From contig DLCH01000068.1 in NCBI GenBank assembly GCA_002480525.1, positions 83,642-147,641 on the forward strand: 64,000 nucleotides of DNA, written 5' to 3'. The stretch is from Gammaproteobacteria bacterium UBA7803 (GTDB taxonomy: Bacteria > Pseudomonadota > Gammaproteobacteria > Pseudomonadales > Azotimanducaceae). The notes under the pieces were generated by a model. That model made no database searches. It was given only the letters and a program-made list of their open reading frames with translations, and was not told the DNA's origin. Every line of letters starts with the position of its first letter. Within the stretch, counting starts at the first letter, position 1. Positions 50,711 through 58,794 of the stretch are shown piece by piece. A program made the translations under genes and the position numbers.

Positions 50711-51886
50711 ATGAGTCGCCAGGACCGCATCGCCCAGGTCGCCGCCCGCTACACCGGGTCGCGCAAGTACAGCGGCATCGAGTGGCACGTGGAGCATCGC
50801 GGCAGCGTGCTCGCCGAGGGGCGCGCCGGACACGCGGACGCGCTGGCCGGCACGCCGATTCCCGACGGCGCGATCTACCGGATCTACTCCATGACCAAGC
50901 CGATCGTCTCCGTGCTGGCGCTGATGCTGATGGAGCAGGGCAAGCTGCGGCTGTTCGATCTGCTGTCCACCTACGACCCGGCGTTCGCCAACATGCAGGT
51001 GCTGCTGCCGAACGGGCGGCTCGTGCCCGCCGAGCGGCCCATCCACGTCGAGGATCTGTTCACTCACCGGGCCGGCTTCACCTACGAGTTCATCACCGGC
51101 TGCCACATCGCCCCGCTGTACCAGCAGGCGAGCATCAGCAGCGACGGTCTGTGCTCCCTGGACACCATGATGGAGCGGCTGGCGGAACAGCCGCTGGCGT
51201 TCCAGCCCGGCGCCATGTTCCGCTACAGCGTCGCCACCGACGTGCTCGCCCACGTGGTCGAGCGGGCCGCCGACCGTTCGCTGGACGAGCTGCTGCGGGA
51301 ACAGATCTTCGAGCCCCTGGGCATGACGGACACGGCCTTCCACGTGCCCGAGGACAAGCACGGGCGGCTGATGCCCATGTTCGGCGTGACCGACATCAGC
51401 GAGTTCGCGCCGCTGCATCCGCGCCCCCAGACGCTCACCCCGGCGGACGTCTCGGAGATGTATCCCGCCGACCGGCCGGACTTCCGCCGCGGCGGCCACG
51501 GCCTGTTCTCGACCCTCGCCGACTACACGAAGTTCGCCCGCATGCTGCGCGACGGCCGCGACGCCGAAGGCCACGCGCTGCTGGGGCGCAAGACCATCGA
51601 GATGATGCGGACCAACCGCATTCCGCCCCATCAGCTTCCCCTCACCATCGGCATGAACCCCCTGCCCGGCTACGGCTGGGGGCTGGGCGTGCGGGTCATG
51701 ATGGACGTCGGCCAGGCCATGGCGCTGACCGGCAACGGCGAGCTCGGCTGGGCCGGCGCCGCCAGCACCTATTTCTTCGTCGACCCCGCCGAGGACTTCC
51801 TCGGCGTGTTCATGACCCAGTATCTCGGCGCCGTTCTGCCGCTCAACGAAGAGCTGCGCAGCGCGGCCTACCAGATGCTGGACTGA
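50711..51886 (+). CDS. Serine hydrolase, class C beta-lactamase-like esterase (family VIII)
   Basis: The 391-residue cytoplasmic-looking enzyme has the SxxK motif SMTK (in YRIYSMTKPIVSV), the Tyr motif YSV (FRYSVATDVLAHVVE) and GWAGAASTYFFVDP in place of the KTG box, the layout of EstB-type family VIII carboxylesterases. AGGAG lies six bases before the ATG. It begins a plus-strand group with MaoC, acyl-CoA dehydrogenase and TauD genes, so it may hydrolyse an ester feeding beta-oxidation. Confidence 0.9.
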   Translation: MSRQDRIAQVAARYTGSRKYSGIEWHVEHRGSVLAEGRAGHADALAGTPIPDGAIYRIYSMTKPIVSVLALMLMEQGKLRLFDLLSTYDPAFANMQVLLPNGRLVPAERPIHVEDLFTHRAGFTYEFITGCHIAPLYQQASISSDGLCSLDTMMERLAEQPLAFQPGAMFRYSVATDVLAHVVERAADRSLDELLREQIFEPLGMTDTAFHVPEDKHGRLMPMFGVTDISEFAPLHPRPQTLTPADVSEMYPADRPDFRRGGHGLFSTLADYTKFARMLRDGRDAEGHALLGRKTIEMMRTNRIPPHQLPLTIGMNPLPGYGWGLGVRVMMDVGQAMALTGNGELGWAGAASTYFFVDPAEDFLGVFMTQYLGAVLPLNEELRSAAYQMLD

Positions 51887-51920
51887 CCGCAAACCAACGA
51901 GAGCAAAGGAGACCGACCCC

Positions 51921-52391
51921 ATGTCCGAAGCGCTGGAGAAAGCCAGGCAGGCCCTGGAAGCCCGCATCGGCGAGCGTTCCGAGCCCACCGACTGGTTCGA
52001 GATCACCCAGGAGCGGATCGACAAATTCGCCGACGCCACCCTCGACCACCAGTGGATCCACACCGATCCCGACCGGGCGAAGGACGGACCGTTCGGCACC
52101 ACCATCGCCCACGGCCAGCTCACCATGTCCATCATGAGCTTCCTGCCGGGCGGCGGCGGCACCGGGCTGCCTGCCGTGGAAGGCGTGAAGATGGGCATCA
52201 ACTACGGCTGGAACAAGGTCCGTTTTCCCGCCCCTGTGCCCGTCGGCGCCCAGGTCCGGACCAGCGGCATGCTCAAGTCCGTGGAGGCCAAAGGTCCCAT
52301 GCTCGAGATCGTCAACGAGCTGACCATGGAGATCAAAGGCTCCGAGAAGCCGGCCTGCGTGGCCGAGAGCGTACTGCGCCTGGTGTTCTGA
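51921..52391 (+). CDS. MaoC-family (R)-specific enoyl-CoA hydratase/dehydratase
   Basis: The 156-residue hotdog-fold protein carries the hydratase motif ADATLDHQWIHTDP...GPFGTTIAHGQLTMS with the catalytic Asp and His, and NYGWNKVRFPAPVPVGAQVR, typical of the NodN/MaoC group. It hydrates enoyl-CoA thioesters. AAGGAG precedes the ATG by nine bases. Neighbour of a serine hydrolase and an acyl-CoA dehydrogenase, consistent with a fatty- or aromatic-acid degradation set. Confidence 0.92.
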   Translation: MSEALEKARQALEARIGERSEPTDWFEITQERIDKFADATLDHQWIHTDPDRAKDGPFGTTIAHGQLTMSIMSFLPGGGGTGLPAVEGVKMGINYGWNKVRFPAPVPVGAQVRTSGMLKSVEAKGPMLEIVNELTMEIKGSEKPACVAESVLRLVF

Positions 52392-52489
52392 CGGCCCGCG
52401 CCATCCGGCCGGGGTGCGGCACGCCCGCACTCCGGCTTGCCCCTGCCCCGGCGCCCGAATAAGCTCTTGAGCTGCCTTTTCGGCGTTTG

Positions 52490-52515
52490 ACTTTCGGGGA
52501 TCACTTTCGGGGATC
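52490..52515. repeat. 13-bp exact tandem duplication in an mRNA leader
   Basis: ACTTTCGGGGATC occurs twice back to back (52490-52502 and 52503-52515), just before the ribosome binding site of the acyl-CoA dehydrogenase gene. The copies are identical, suggesting a recent slippage duplication. An effect on expression is unknown. Confidence 0.9.
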
Positions 52516-52532
52516 AATAGGGGGGGTATCTC

Positions 52533-53723
52533 ATGTCCGAAGCCGTCGCAGACAGCGGGCTCGAAGCATTCCGCGCGGACGTTTCCGCGTGGCTGGCCGA
52601 CAACTGTCCGGAGGGCGCCCGGGGCCCCGGCCAGATCGCCACCGGCAGCACCAGGATCGAGCTCGAGCCGGACGTGAAACTGTGGCTCGACCGCTGCGCC
52701 GAGCGCGGCTACACCGCGCCGACCTGGCCGACCGAGTACGGCGGCGGCGGCCTGTCCCCCGCCCAGGCCCGGGTGCTCTACGAGGAGATGGCCGCCATCC
52801 GCGCCCGCTCGCCGCTCATGGGCATGGGGCTGTCGATGATCGGACCGACCCTGCTGGAATTCGGCACGCCGGAGCAGAAGGCCCGCCACCTGCCGCCCAT
52901 CGTGCGCGGCGAGGTGCAGTGGTGCCAGGGCTACTCCGAGCCCAACGCCGGCTCCGACCTGGCGGCGCTGAAGACCCGGGCCGACGACAAGGGCGATCAC
53001 TTCCTGTTGAACGGCCAGAAGATCTGGACCTCCGGAGCCGCCACCGCAGACTGGATGTTCGCCCTGGTGCGCACGGACTTCGACGCGCCGAAGCACGAGG
53101 GCATCAGCTTCGTGCTGCTGACCATGGACCAGCCCGGCGTCACCGTCCGCCCGATCCGCCTGATCTCCGGCAACTCGCCGTTCTGCGAGACCTTCTTCGA
53201 CGACGCCGTGGCCAAAAAGGAGGACCTGGTCGGTCAACTCAACAAGGGTTGGACCGTCGGCAAGCGGCTGCTGCAGCACGAGCGTTCGGGGATCGGCGGG
53301 CTATCCGGCGGCGCGCGCCGCGCCTCGCCCGGCGAGGGCCTCGCCCGCGCGGCCAAGAAATACCTTGGGGAGCGCGACGGCCGCATCGCCGACGACGACA
53401 TGCGCGCCACCATCCTGGCGTACAACATGCAGCGCGCCGCGTTCGCCCTGACCGCCCAGCGCGCCAACGAGGAGAACCGCTCCGGCACCCCGGCGGAAGC
53501 CACGTCGATCTTCAAGCTGGTCGGCGCCCGGCTGCAGCAGAACGGCGCCGACCTGAAGCGTCAGGTGATGGGCGTCCGCGGGCTCGGCGTCGAGGGCTTC
53601 GAGCCCGACGAGCTCGAGGCGACCAGCGAGTGGCTGTCGCTGAAGGCCACCACCATCTACGGCGGCAGCGACGAGATCCAGGCGAACATCATCGCCAAGC
53701 GGGTCCTGGGCCTTCCCGACTGA
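52533..53723 (+). CDS. Acyl-CoA dehydrogenase
   Basis: The 396-residue flavoenzyme has WPTEYGGGGLSPAQ (N-terminal helical domain), the FAD/substrate region WCQGYSEPNAGSDLAALKTRA, and NGQKIWTSGAATADWMFALVRT, then the C-terminal helical domain ending YGGSDEIQANIIAKRVLGLP. Such proteins oxidise acyl-CoA to enoyl-CoA, passing electrons to ETF. A G-rich ribosome binding site lies six bases before the ATG. The substrate may be non-fatty. Confidence 0.93.
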   Translation: MSEAVADSGLEAFRADVSAWLADNCPEGARGPGQIATGSTRIELEPDVKLWLDRCAERGYTAPTWPTEYGGGGLSPAQARVLYEEMAAIRARSPLMGMGLSMIGPTLLEFGTPEQKARHLPPIVRGEVQWCQGYSEPNAGSDLAALKTRADDKGDHFLLNGQKIWTSGAATADWMFALVRTDFDAPKHEGISFVLLTMDQPGVTVRPIRLISGNSPFCETFFDDAVAKKEDLVGQLNKGWTVGKRLLQHERSGIGGLSGGARRASPGEGLARAAKKYLGERDGRIADDDMRATILAYNMQRAAFALTAQRANEENRSGTPAEATSIFKLVGARLQQNGADLKRQVMGVRGLGVEGFEPDELEATSEWLSLKATTIYGGSDEIQANIIAKRVLGLPD

Positions 53724-53814
53724 CACCAGGTCGGCCGGGACGGCGGACCCCGTTCGATGCGACCTCCGGCCGCGGAGGTCGTGACGGCCCGGCGGGGCCG
53801 AGCTGGAGGCACAC

Positions 53815-54648
53815 ATGAGCTACCGGACCATCGGGATCACCACCCTGACGCCCCACATCGGCGCCGAGGTTCACGGCGTGGACCTGGCCCGGCCGCTGTC
53901 GAACGAGCAGTTCAGCGAGGTCTACCAGGCGTGGCTCGACTGGAAGGTCCTGGTGTTTCGGGATCAGCACCTCGACCGGGCCCAGCACAAGGCGTTCGCC
54001 CGGCGCTTCGGCAGCCTGCACGTGCACCCCATGCAGCACAGCTACGGCGGTGACCCGGAAATCCTGACGGTGAGGACCACCGCGGACTCGAAGTACACCG
54101 CCGGCAACGGCTGGCACACCGACGTCACCTGCGACGAGATCCCTCCCCTCGGCTCCATGCTCTACATGAAGGAAACGCCGGAGGGCGGCGGCGGCGACAC
54201 CCTGTTCGCCGACATGTACCTGGCCTACGAGCTGCTGTCGGACACCATGAAGGCCATGCTCGACGGCCTGGTCGCCGTTCACGACGGGGCACTGCCGTAC
54301 GTCGGCGCCTATGGCGTGCGTCCGCCCGAGGGTCAGGACTACCCCCGTCACGAGCACCCGGTCGTGGTCACCCACCCCGAGACCGGGCGCAAGGTGCTCT
54401 ACGTCAACTCCGGCTTCACCTCGCACATCAAGGGACTGGCGCCCTGGGAGAGCCGCATGCTGCTCCAGGGCCTGTATCAGCACATCGCCACCGAGGTGCG
54501 GCTGCCGTGCCGCGTGCGCTGGGCGCCGAACACCCTGACCTTCTGGGACAACCGCTGCACTCAGCATCATGCGATCTGGGACTACCATCCCCATACGCGC
54601 CACGCCGAGCGGGTCTCGATCGTCGGCGATCAGCGTCCGGCGGCCTGA
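53815..54648 (+). CDS. TauD/TfdA-family Fe(II)/2-oxoglutarate dioxygenase
   Basis: The 277-residue oxygenase has the iron-binding HxD in NGWHTDVTCDE and the distal His in TQHHAIWDYHPHTRHAERVS, with the 2-oxoglutarate Arg in the same stretch. LTPHIGAEVHGVDLARPLS is the family N-terminus. It hydroxylates small substrates such as taurine or phenoxyacids; the real substrate cannot be read from sequence. GGAGG lies six or so bases before the ATG. It precedes the P1 peptidase in the same frame. Confidence 0.92.
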   Translation: MSYRTIGITTLTPHIGAEVHGVDLARPLSNEQFSEVYQAWLDWKVLVFRDQHLDRAQHKAFARRFGSLHVHPMQHSYGGDPEILTVRTTADSKYTAGNGWHTDVTCDEIPPLGSMLYMKETPEGGGGDTLFADMYLAYELLSDTMKAMLDGLVAVHDGALPYVGAYGVRPPEGQDYPRHEHPVVVTHPETGRKVLYVNSGFTSHIKGLAPWESRMLLQGLYQHIATEVRLPCRVRWAPNTLTFWDNRCTQHHAIWDYHPHTRHAERVSIVGDQRPAA

Positions 54649-54672
54649 GCCGCCGATGCCCGGAGACCGGCT

Positions 54673-55641
54673 CTGACGTCGATACCCATCAGCGGTCTGC
54701 GGGTCGGTCACGCCGAGGACCCGGCGCTGCGCTCCGGCGTCACCGTCATCCTGCCGGACGAGCCCGCCGTCGCCAGCGTCCACGTGGTCGGCGGCGCCCC
54801 GGGCACCCGGGAGAGCGACCTGCTCAATCCCCTGCAGATGGTGGAACGCATCGACGCGCTGGTGCTCGCGGGCGGCTCCGCCTACGGCCTGGACGCCGCC
54901 ACCGGCGTGCAGGCCTGGCTGCGCGAGCAGGGACGCGGCTTTCCGGTGCGCGACCTGCGCGTGCCCATCGTGCCCGCCGCCATCCTGTTCGATCTCGCCA
55001 ACGGCGGCGACAAGGACTGGGGCCGGTACCCGCCCTACCGGGAGCTCGGCTACGACGCGGCGGCAGCCGCCGGCGCCTCGATGGACACCGGCCGGCGTGG
55101 CGCGGGCTACGGCGCCACCACGGCGACCACCCCCGGGGGCATCGGCCTCGCGGCGGAACGCCTGGCCTGCGGCGCGACGGTCATGGCCATCATGGCGGTC
55201 AATGCCGCCGGGTCGCCGCTGATCGACGACACCGGGCACTTCTGGGCGGCGCCCTTCGAGCGGAATGGCGAGTTCGGCGGCAGAGGCTGGCCGACGCCGA
55301 TGCCCGCCCGCCCCGACCGGGTCCACACCAAGGCCGGCCACGACACCGCCGGGCTCAACACCACGATCGGCGTCGTCGTCACCGATGCCGTGCTGAGCAA
55401 GGTGGAGGCCAAGCAGGTCGCCGTCATGGCCCACGACGGCTTCCCGCGGGCGCTCTATCCGGTACATTCGCCGGGTGACGGCGACCTGCTGTTCACCCTG
55501 TCCACCGGCGCCCGGGCACTGGGACGCGACGCGCTGTCGCTGCTGGCCCTGGGCACAGCGGCCGCCAACGTGGTCGCCCGGGCCATCGCCCAGGGCGTCT
55601 ACGCCGCCATGCAGAACACCGACGAGGGGGCCACGCCATGA
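54673..55641 (+). CDS. P1 (S58/DmpA) family aminopeptidase, probable CTG start
   Basis: The roughly 322-residue enzyme is an N-terminal-nucleophile-type aminopeptidase that cleaves itself before the nucleophile. Conserved parts are GLRVGHAEDP, SGVTVILPDE, GGAPGTRESDLL, LAGGSAYGLDAATGV, and GLNTTIGVVVTDAVLSK with candidate nucleophile Thr230 or Thr231. No ATG, GTG or TTG lies before the conserved N-terminus. A CTG at 54673 has GGAG seven bases upstream and gives the expected beginning TSIPISGLRVGH. A GTG at 54784 would drop 37 conserved residues. The stop overlaps the M20 start (ATGA). Confidence 0.85.
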   Translation: MTSIPISGLRVGHAEDPALRSGVTVILPDEPAVASVHVVGGAPGTRESDLLNPLQMVERIDALVLAGGSAYGLDAATGVQAWLREQGRGFPVRDLRVPIVPAAILFDLANGGDKDWGRYPPYRELGYDAAAAAGASMDTGRRGAGYGATTATTPGGIGLAAERLACGATVMAIMAVNAAGSPLIDDTGHFWAAPFERNGEFGGRGWPTPMPARPDRVHTKAGHDTAGLNTTIGVVVTDAVLSKVEAKQVAVMAHDGFPRALYPVHSPGDGDLLFTLSTGARALGRDALSLLALGTAAANVVARAIAQGVYAAMQNTDEGATP

Positions 55642-56918
55642 TCGACCCGGACGCCCTGCGACGGCGAATCGCCGGCAAACGCGACGACGTCGTCGAGCTG
55701 ACCCGCTCGCTGATCCGTTTCCCCACGGTGAACCCGCCCGGCGAGGGTTACGAGGAATGCGCCCGGCACCTCGGTGACCGGCTCGCGCGGCGGGGCTTCG
55801 AGGTGGTCTACGAGCGGGCCGAGGGCGCCGTCGGCGACACCGACCGGCATCCCCGCTGGAACGTCGTGGCCCGCCGCGAGGGGCCGCGCGCCGGACCCAC
55901 CGTGCACTTCAACGGCCACATCGACGTGGTCGCCGCCGGCAGCGGCTGGACCGTCGACCCGTTCGCCGCCGAGGAGATCGACGGCCGCATCTACGGACGC
56001 GGAAGCTGCGACATGAAGGGCGGCATCGCCGCCGCCGTCGTCGCGGTCGAAGCGCTGCTCGAGATCGCCCCGGACCTGCCCGGCGCCATCGAGATCTCCG
56101 GCACCGCCGACGAGGAATCCGGCGGCTACGGCGGGGTCGCCTACCTCGCCGAACGCGGTTACTTCTCCCGGCCGCGGGTCGACCACGTGATCATTCCCGA
56201 GCCCCTCAACAAGGACCGGGTGTGCCTCGGCCACCGCGGCGTGTGGTGGGCCGAGCTGGAGACCTTCGGCCGCCAGGCCCACGGTTCCATGCCGTTCCTC
56301 GGCGACAGCGCCATCCGCCACATGGGCGCCGTCCTCGCCGCCTTCGAGACCGAGCTGTTCCCCAGGCTGGCGGCCAAGCGCACCGACATGCCGGTGGTTC
56401 CCGACGGCGCCCGGGCGTCGACGCTGAACGTCAACAGCATCCACGGCGGCGAAGCGGAGGGCTACGACGGCCTGCCGGCGCCGCTGGTCGCCGACGCCTG
56501 CCGGCTGATCCTCGACCGGCGTTTTCTCATCGAGGAGCGGCTCGACACCGTCAAGGCGGAGGTGCGCGACCTGCTCGAGCGCCTGGCCCGCGAGCGCGAG
56601 GGTTTCCGCTACCGCCTGACCGACCTGTTCGAGGTGGTGCCGTCCATGACCCCGGCGGAGGACCCGGTGGCCCGGGCCGTCGCCCGGGCGGTCGAGCAGG
56701 TGCTCACCCGGCCCGCCGAGTTCGTGGTGTCGCCGGGGACCTACGACCAGAAGCACATCGACCGAATCGGCCGCCTGCCGAGCTGCGTCGCCTACGGGCC
56801 GGGCATCCTCGACCTCGCCCACCAGCCGGACGAGTACGTCGCCGTGGACGATCTGGTGGACGCCGCCCAGGTCATGGGACTCGCGGCCCTCGGGCTGCTC
56901 ACCGGGGCGGCGGCGTGA
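55638..56918 (+). CDS. M20-family metallopeptidase / deacylase (ArgE/DapE-like)
   Basis: The 426-residue zinc hydrolase has ligands His94 and Asp96 in FNGHIDVV, Asp125 in GRGSCDMKGG, Glu159-Glu160 in TADEESGG and a C-terminal His in the dimerisation/catalytic halves (FGRQAHGSMPFLGDS). It would remove acyl or amino-acid groups from N-substituted amino acids. It is coupled upstream to the P1 peptidase and downstream to an SDR (GTGA), suggesting a pathway for amide or dipeptide catabolism. Confidence 0.9.
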   Translation: MIDPDALRRRIAGKRDDVVELTRSLIRFPTVNPPGEGYEECARHLGDRLARRGFEVVYERAEGAVGDTDRHPRWNVVARREGPRAGPTVHFNGHIDVVAAGSGWTVDPFAAEEIDGRIYGRGSCDMKGGIAAAVVAVEALLEIAPDLPGAIEISGTADEESGGYGGVAYLAERGYFSRPRVDHVIIPEPLNKDRVCLGHRGVWWAELETFGRQAHGSMPFLGDSAIRHMGAVLAAFETELFPRLAAKRTDMPVVPDGARASTLNVNSIHGGEAEGYDGLPAPLVADACRLILDRRFLIEERLDTVKAEVRDLLERLAREREGFRYRLTDLFEVVPSMTPAEDPVARAVARAVEQVLTRPAEFVVSPGTYDQKHIDRIGRLPSCVAYGPGILDLAHQPDEYVAVDDLVDAAQVMGLAALGLLTGAAA

Positions 56919-57670
56919 GTGCCGGCCGCCTGGCGGGCCGAACCGCGCTGGTCACCGGCGGCGCGTCCGGATTCGGCGCGGGCATCGCCCGGCGCTTCGC
57001 CGCCGAAGGCGCACGGGTGATCGTCGCCGACCTGGCGGCGGACGCGGCCGAGACACTGGCCGCCGAGCTCGGCGCCGGAGCAGCCGCCCGGCAGGTCGAC
57101 GTCGGCGACGACGGCAGCGTGGCGGCGCTGGCCGAACGGCTCGGCGCCGAGGGCCTGCTGCCGGACATCGTGGTCAACAACGCGGGCGTGGGCCAGGCGC
57201 CGGCGGCCCTGGAGGCCATGGCGCCGGAGGACTTCGAGCGCATTCTGTCGGTCAACGTGCGGGGCATCTTCCACACCACCCGGCACCTGGTCGGCGGCAT
57301 GCGCAGCCGCGGCCGGGGCGTGATCCTGAACATCGCCTCCACCGCCGGGGTGCGGCCGCGCCCGGGGCTGACCTGGTACAACGCCTCCAAGGGCTGGGTG
57401 ATCACCGCCACCCGGTCGATGGCGGCGGAGCTGGCCGGCGCGGGCATCCGGGTCAACGCCCTCAACCCGGTCGCCGGCGACACGCCCATGCTCGCCACCT
57501 TCATGGGCGGCGACACGCCGGAGAAACGTCAGCGGATGCTCGACACGATTCCGCTGGGGCGGCTGTCCACCCCGGAGGACCTCGGCAACGCCGCCTGCTT
57601 CCTGTGCTCCGACGAGGCCTCGATGATCACCGGCGTCACCCTGGAGGTCGACGGCGGCCGCTGCCTCTGA
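56915..57670 (+). CDS. Short-chain dehydrogenase/reductase (SDR), FabG-like
   Basis: The 251-residue oxidoreductase has TGGASGFGAG, NNAG, a catalytic Ser in NIASTAG, and Tyr-x-x-x-Lys in WYNASKG, with LEVDGGRCL at the end. GTG start overlapping the M20 stop (GTGA). It is last of the TauD-P1-M20-SDR set. Cofactor preference is not clear: Asp at the end of beta-2 (VIVADLAADA) favours NAD. Confidence 0.92.
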   Translation: MSAGRLAGRTALVTGGASGFGAGIARRFAAEGARVIVADLAADAAETLAAELGAGAAARQVDVGDDGSVAALAERLGAEGLLPDIVVNNAGVGQAPAALEAMAPEDFERILSVNVRGIFHTTRHLVGGMRSRGRGVILNIASTAGVRPRPGLTWYNASKGWVITATRSMAAELAGAGIRVNALNPVAGDTPMLATFMGGDTPEKRQRMLDTIPLGRLSTPEDLGNAACFLCSDEASMITGVTLEVDGGRCL

Positions 57671-57765
57671 GTCACGCCTGCCCCGCGGCACGGCCGGAAC
57701 AGTACACTAGCGTAGGGCGCCGCCGCTGCGGCGACGGGGACACCGATATCGGGCGTGCCGAGACC

Positions 57766-58776
57766 ATGACCACCGTCGACCTGAGACGCTGTTTTCCCAT
57801 CCGCCGGCCCGGCGTGACCGCCGGCCGCTGGCTGCTCGGCGGCGCCCTGCTGCTGGCCCTGCTCGCCGGCTTCTGGAGCAGCGGCGTGTTCGGCCCGCCC
57901 GAGCAGCGCAGCGGCCCCCAGGCGTCCTGGTCCGCCGCCCTGTTCTTCGCGGTGATCATCGCCTACATCGTGCCGGTGGTCGGCTACATCGGCGAGCGGA
58001 CCCTGACCGCGCTGGACGCGCTGCGCCCCGTGCTGGCGGTGGACGACGAGCGGGTCCGGGAGTGGCGCACGCGCATCTACCGCAAGCCCGTTCGCTGGCT
58101 CGTCACGGTGATGGTCATCGGCGCGGTGAGCGGCGCCGCCCACAATCTGATGCTGTTCGAGGGCCCGGCGGTGCTCCTGGCCACGGCGCTGACCTCGCCG
58201 CCAACGGCCGCCACCGTGCTCGGCACCGCGCTGACCTGGCTGGTCACCACCCTGGCCATCGCCACCCTGCTCGACAACGCCATGCTGCTGGCCCGCTGCG
58301 CCCGCCACGCCACCGTCGATCTGCTGGACACCAGCCGGCTGCGGCCGTTCGCCACCGTCGCCGTGTCCTCGACCCTGGCCATCATCGGCGCCCAGGCGGC
58401 GTTTCCGATCATGAGCCTGCAGAGCGATGTCAGCGCGGCGGCCTTCTGGCCCGGCCTGCTCGCCACCGCCGTGCCGATGCTCGGGCTCGCCGCGCTGCCG
58501 GTGTGGCCCATTCACCGGCGCATCGCCGCCGCCAGGCAGGCGGCCCTGCAGGCGGTCCAGGGGCGCATCCGCGCCCTGTCCCCGCCGGACCCGGCGGACC
58601 ACGAGCGCCTGCGGGCCCTGGAACCGCTGCTGACCTACCGGCGCGAGCTGCTGGCGGTGTCCGAATGGCCCTTCGACGTCGGCGTGATGACCCGCCTCGC
58701 CTTCTACCTGGTGATCCCGCCGCTCACCTGGGTCGGCGCCGCGCTGATCGAGAACGCGGTCGACGCGCTGCTGTAG
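57766..58776 (+). CDS. Integral membrane protein of unknown function
   Basis: The 336-residue protein has about six or seven hydrophobic segments (for example WLLGGALLLALLAGFW, ALFFAVIIAYIVPVVGYIG, LVTVMVIGAVSGAAH, LGTALTWLVTTLAIATLL, AFWPGLLATAVPMLGLAALP) and a charged helical stretch in between (DALRPVLAVDDERVREWRTR; about 245-285). Start at MTTVDLRRCFP; no strong ribosome binding site. Followed by a dicarboxylate symporter 18 bases later. I recognise no family. Confidence 0.75.
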   Translation: MTTVDLRRCFPIRRPGVTAGRWLLGGALLLALLAGFWSSGVFGPPEQRSGPQASWSAALFFAVIIAYIVPVVGYIGERTLTALDALRPVLAVDDERVREWRTRIYRKPVRWLVTVMVIGAVSGAAHNLMLFEGPAVLLATALTSPPTAATVLGTALTWLVTTLAIATLLDNAMLLARCARHATVDLLDTSRLRPFATVAVSSTLAIIGAQAAFPIMSLQSDVSAAAFWPGLLATAVPMLGLAALPVWPIHRRIAAARQAALQAVQGRIRALSPPDPADHERLRALEPLLTYRRELLAVSEWPFDVGVMTRLAFYLVIPPLTWVGAALIENAVDALL

Positions 58777-58794
58777 GCTGCCGGAGCACCTGAA

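Noticed and set aside
54507..55478. A 323-codon plus-strand frame over the P1 peptidase region
   Set aside because: Off-frame translation of the real P1 peptidase gene, with no recognisable protein sequence.
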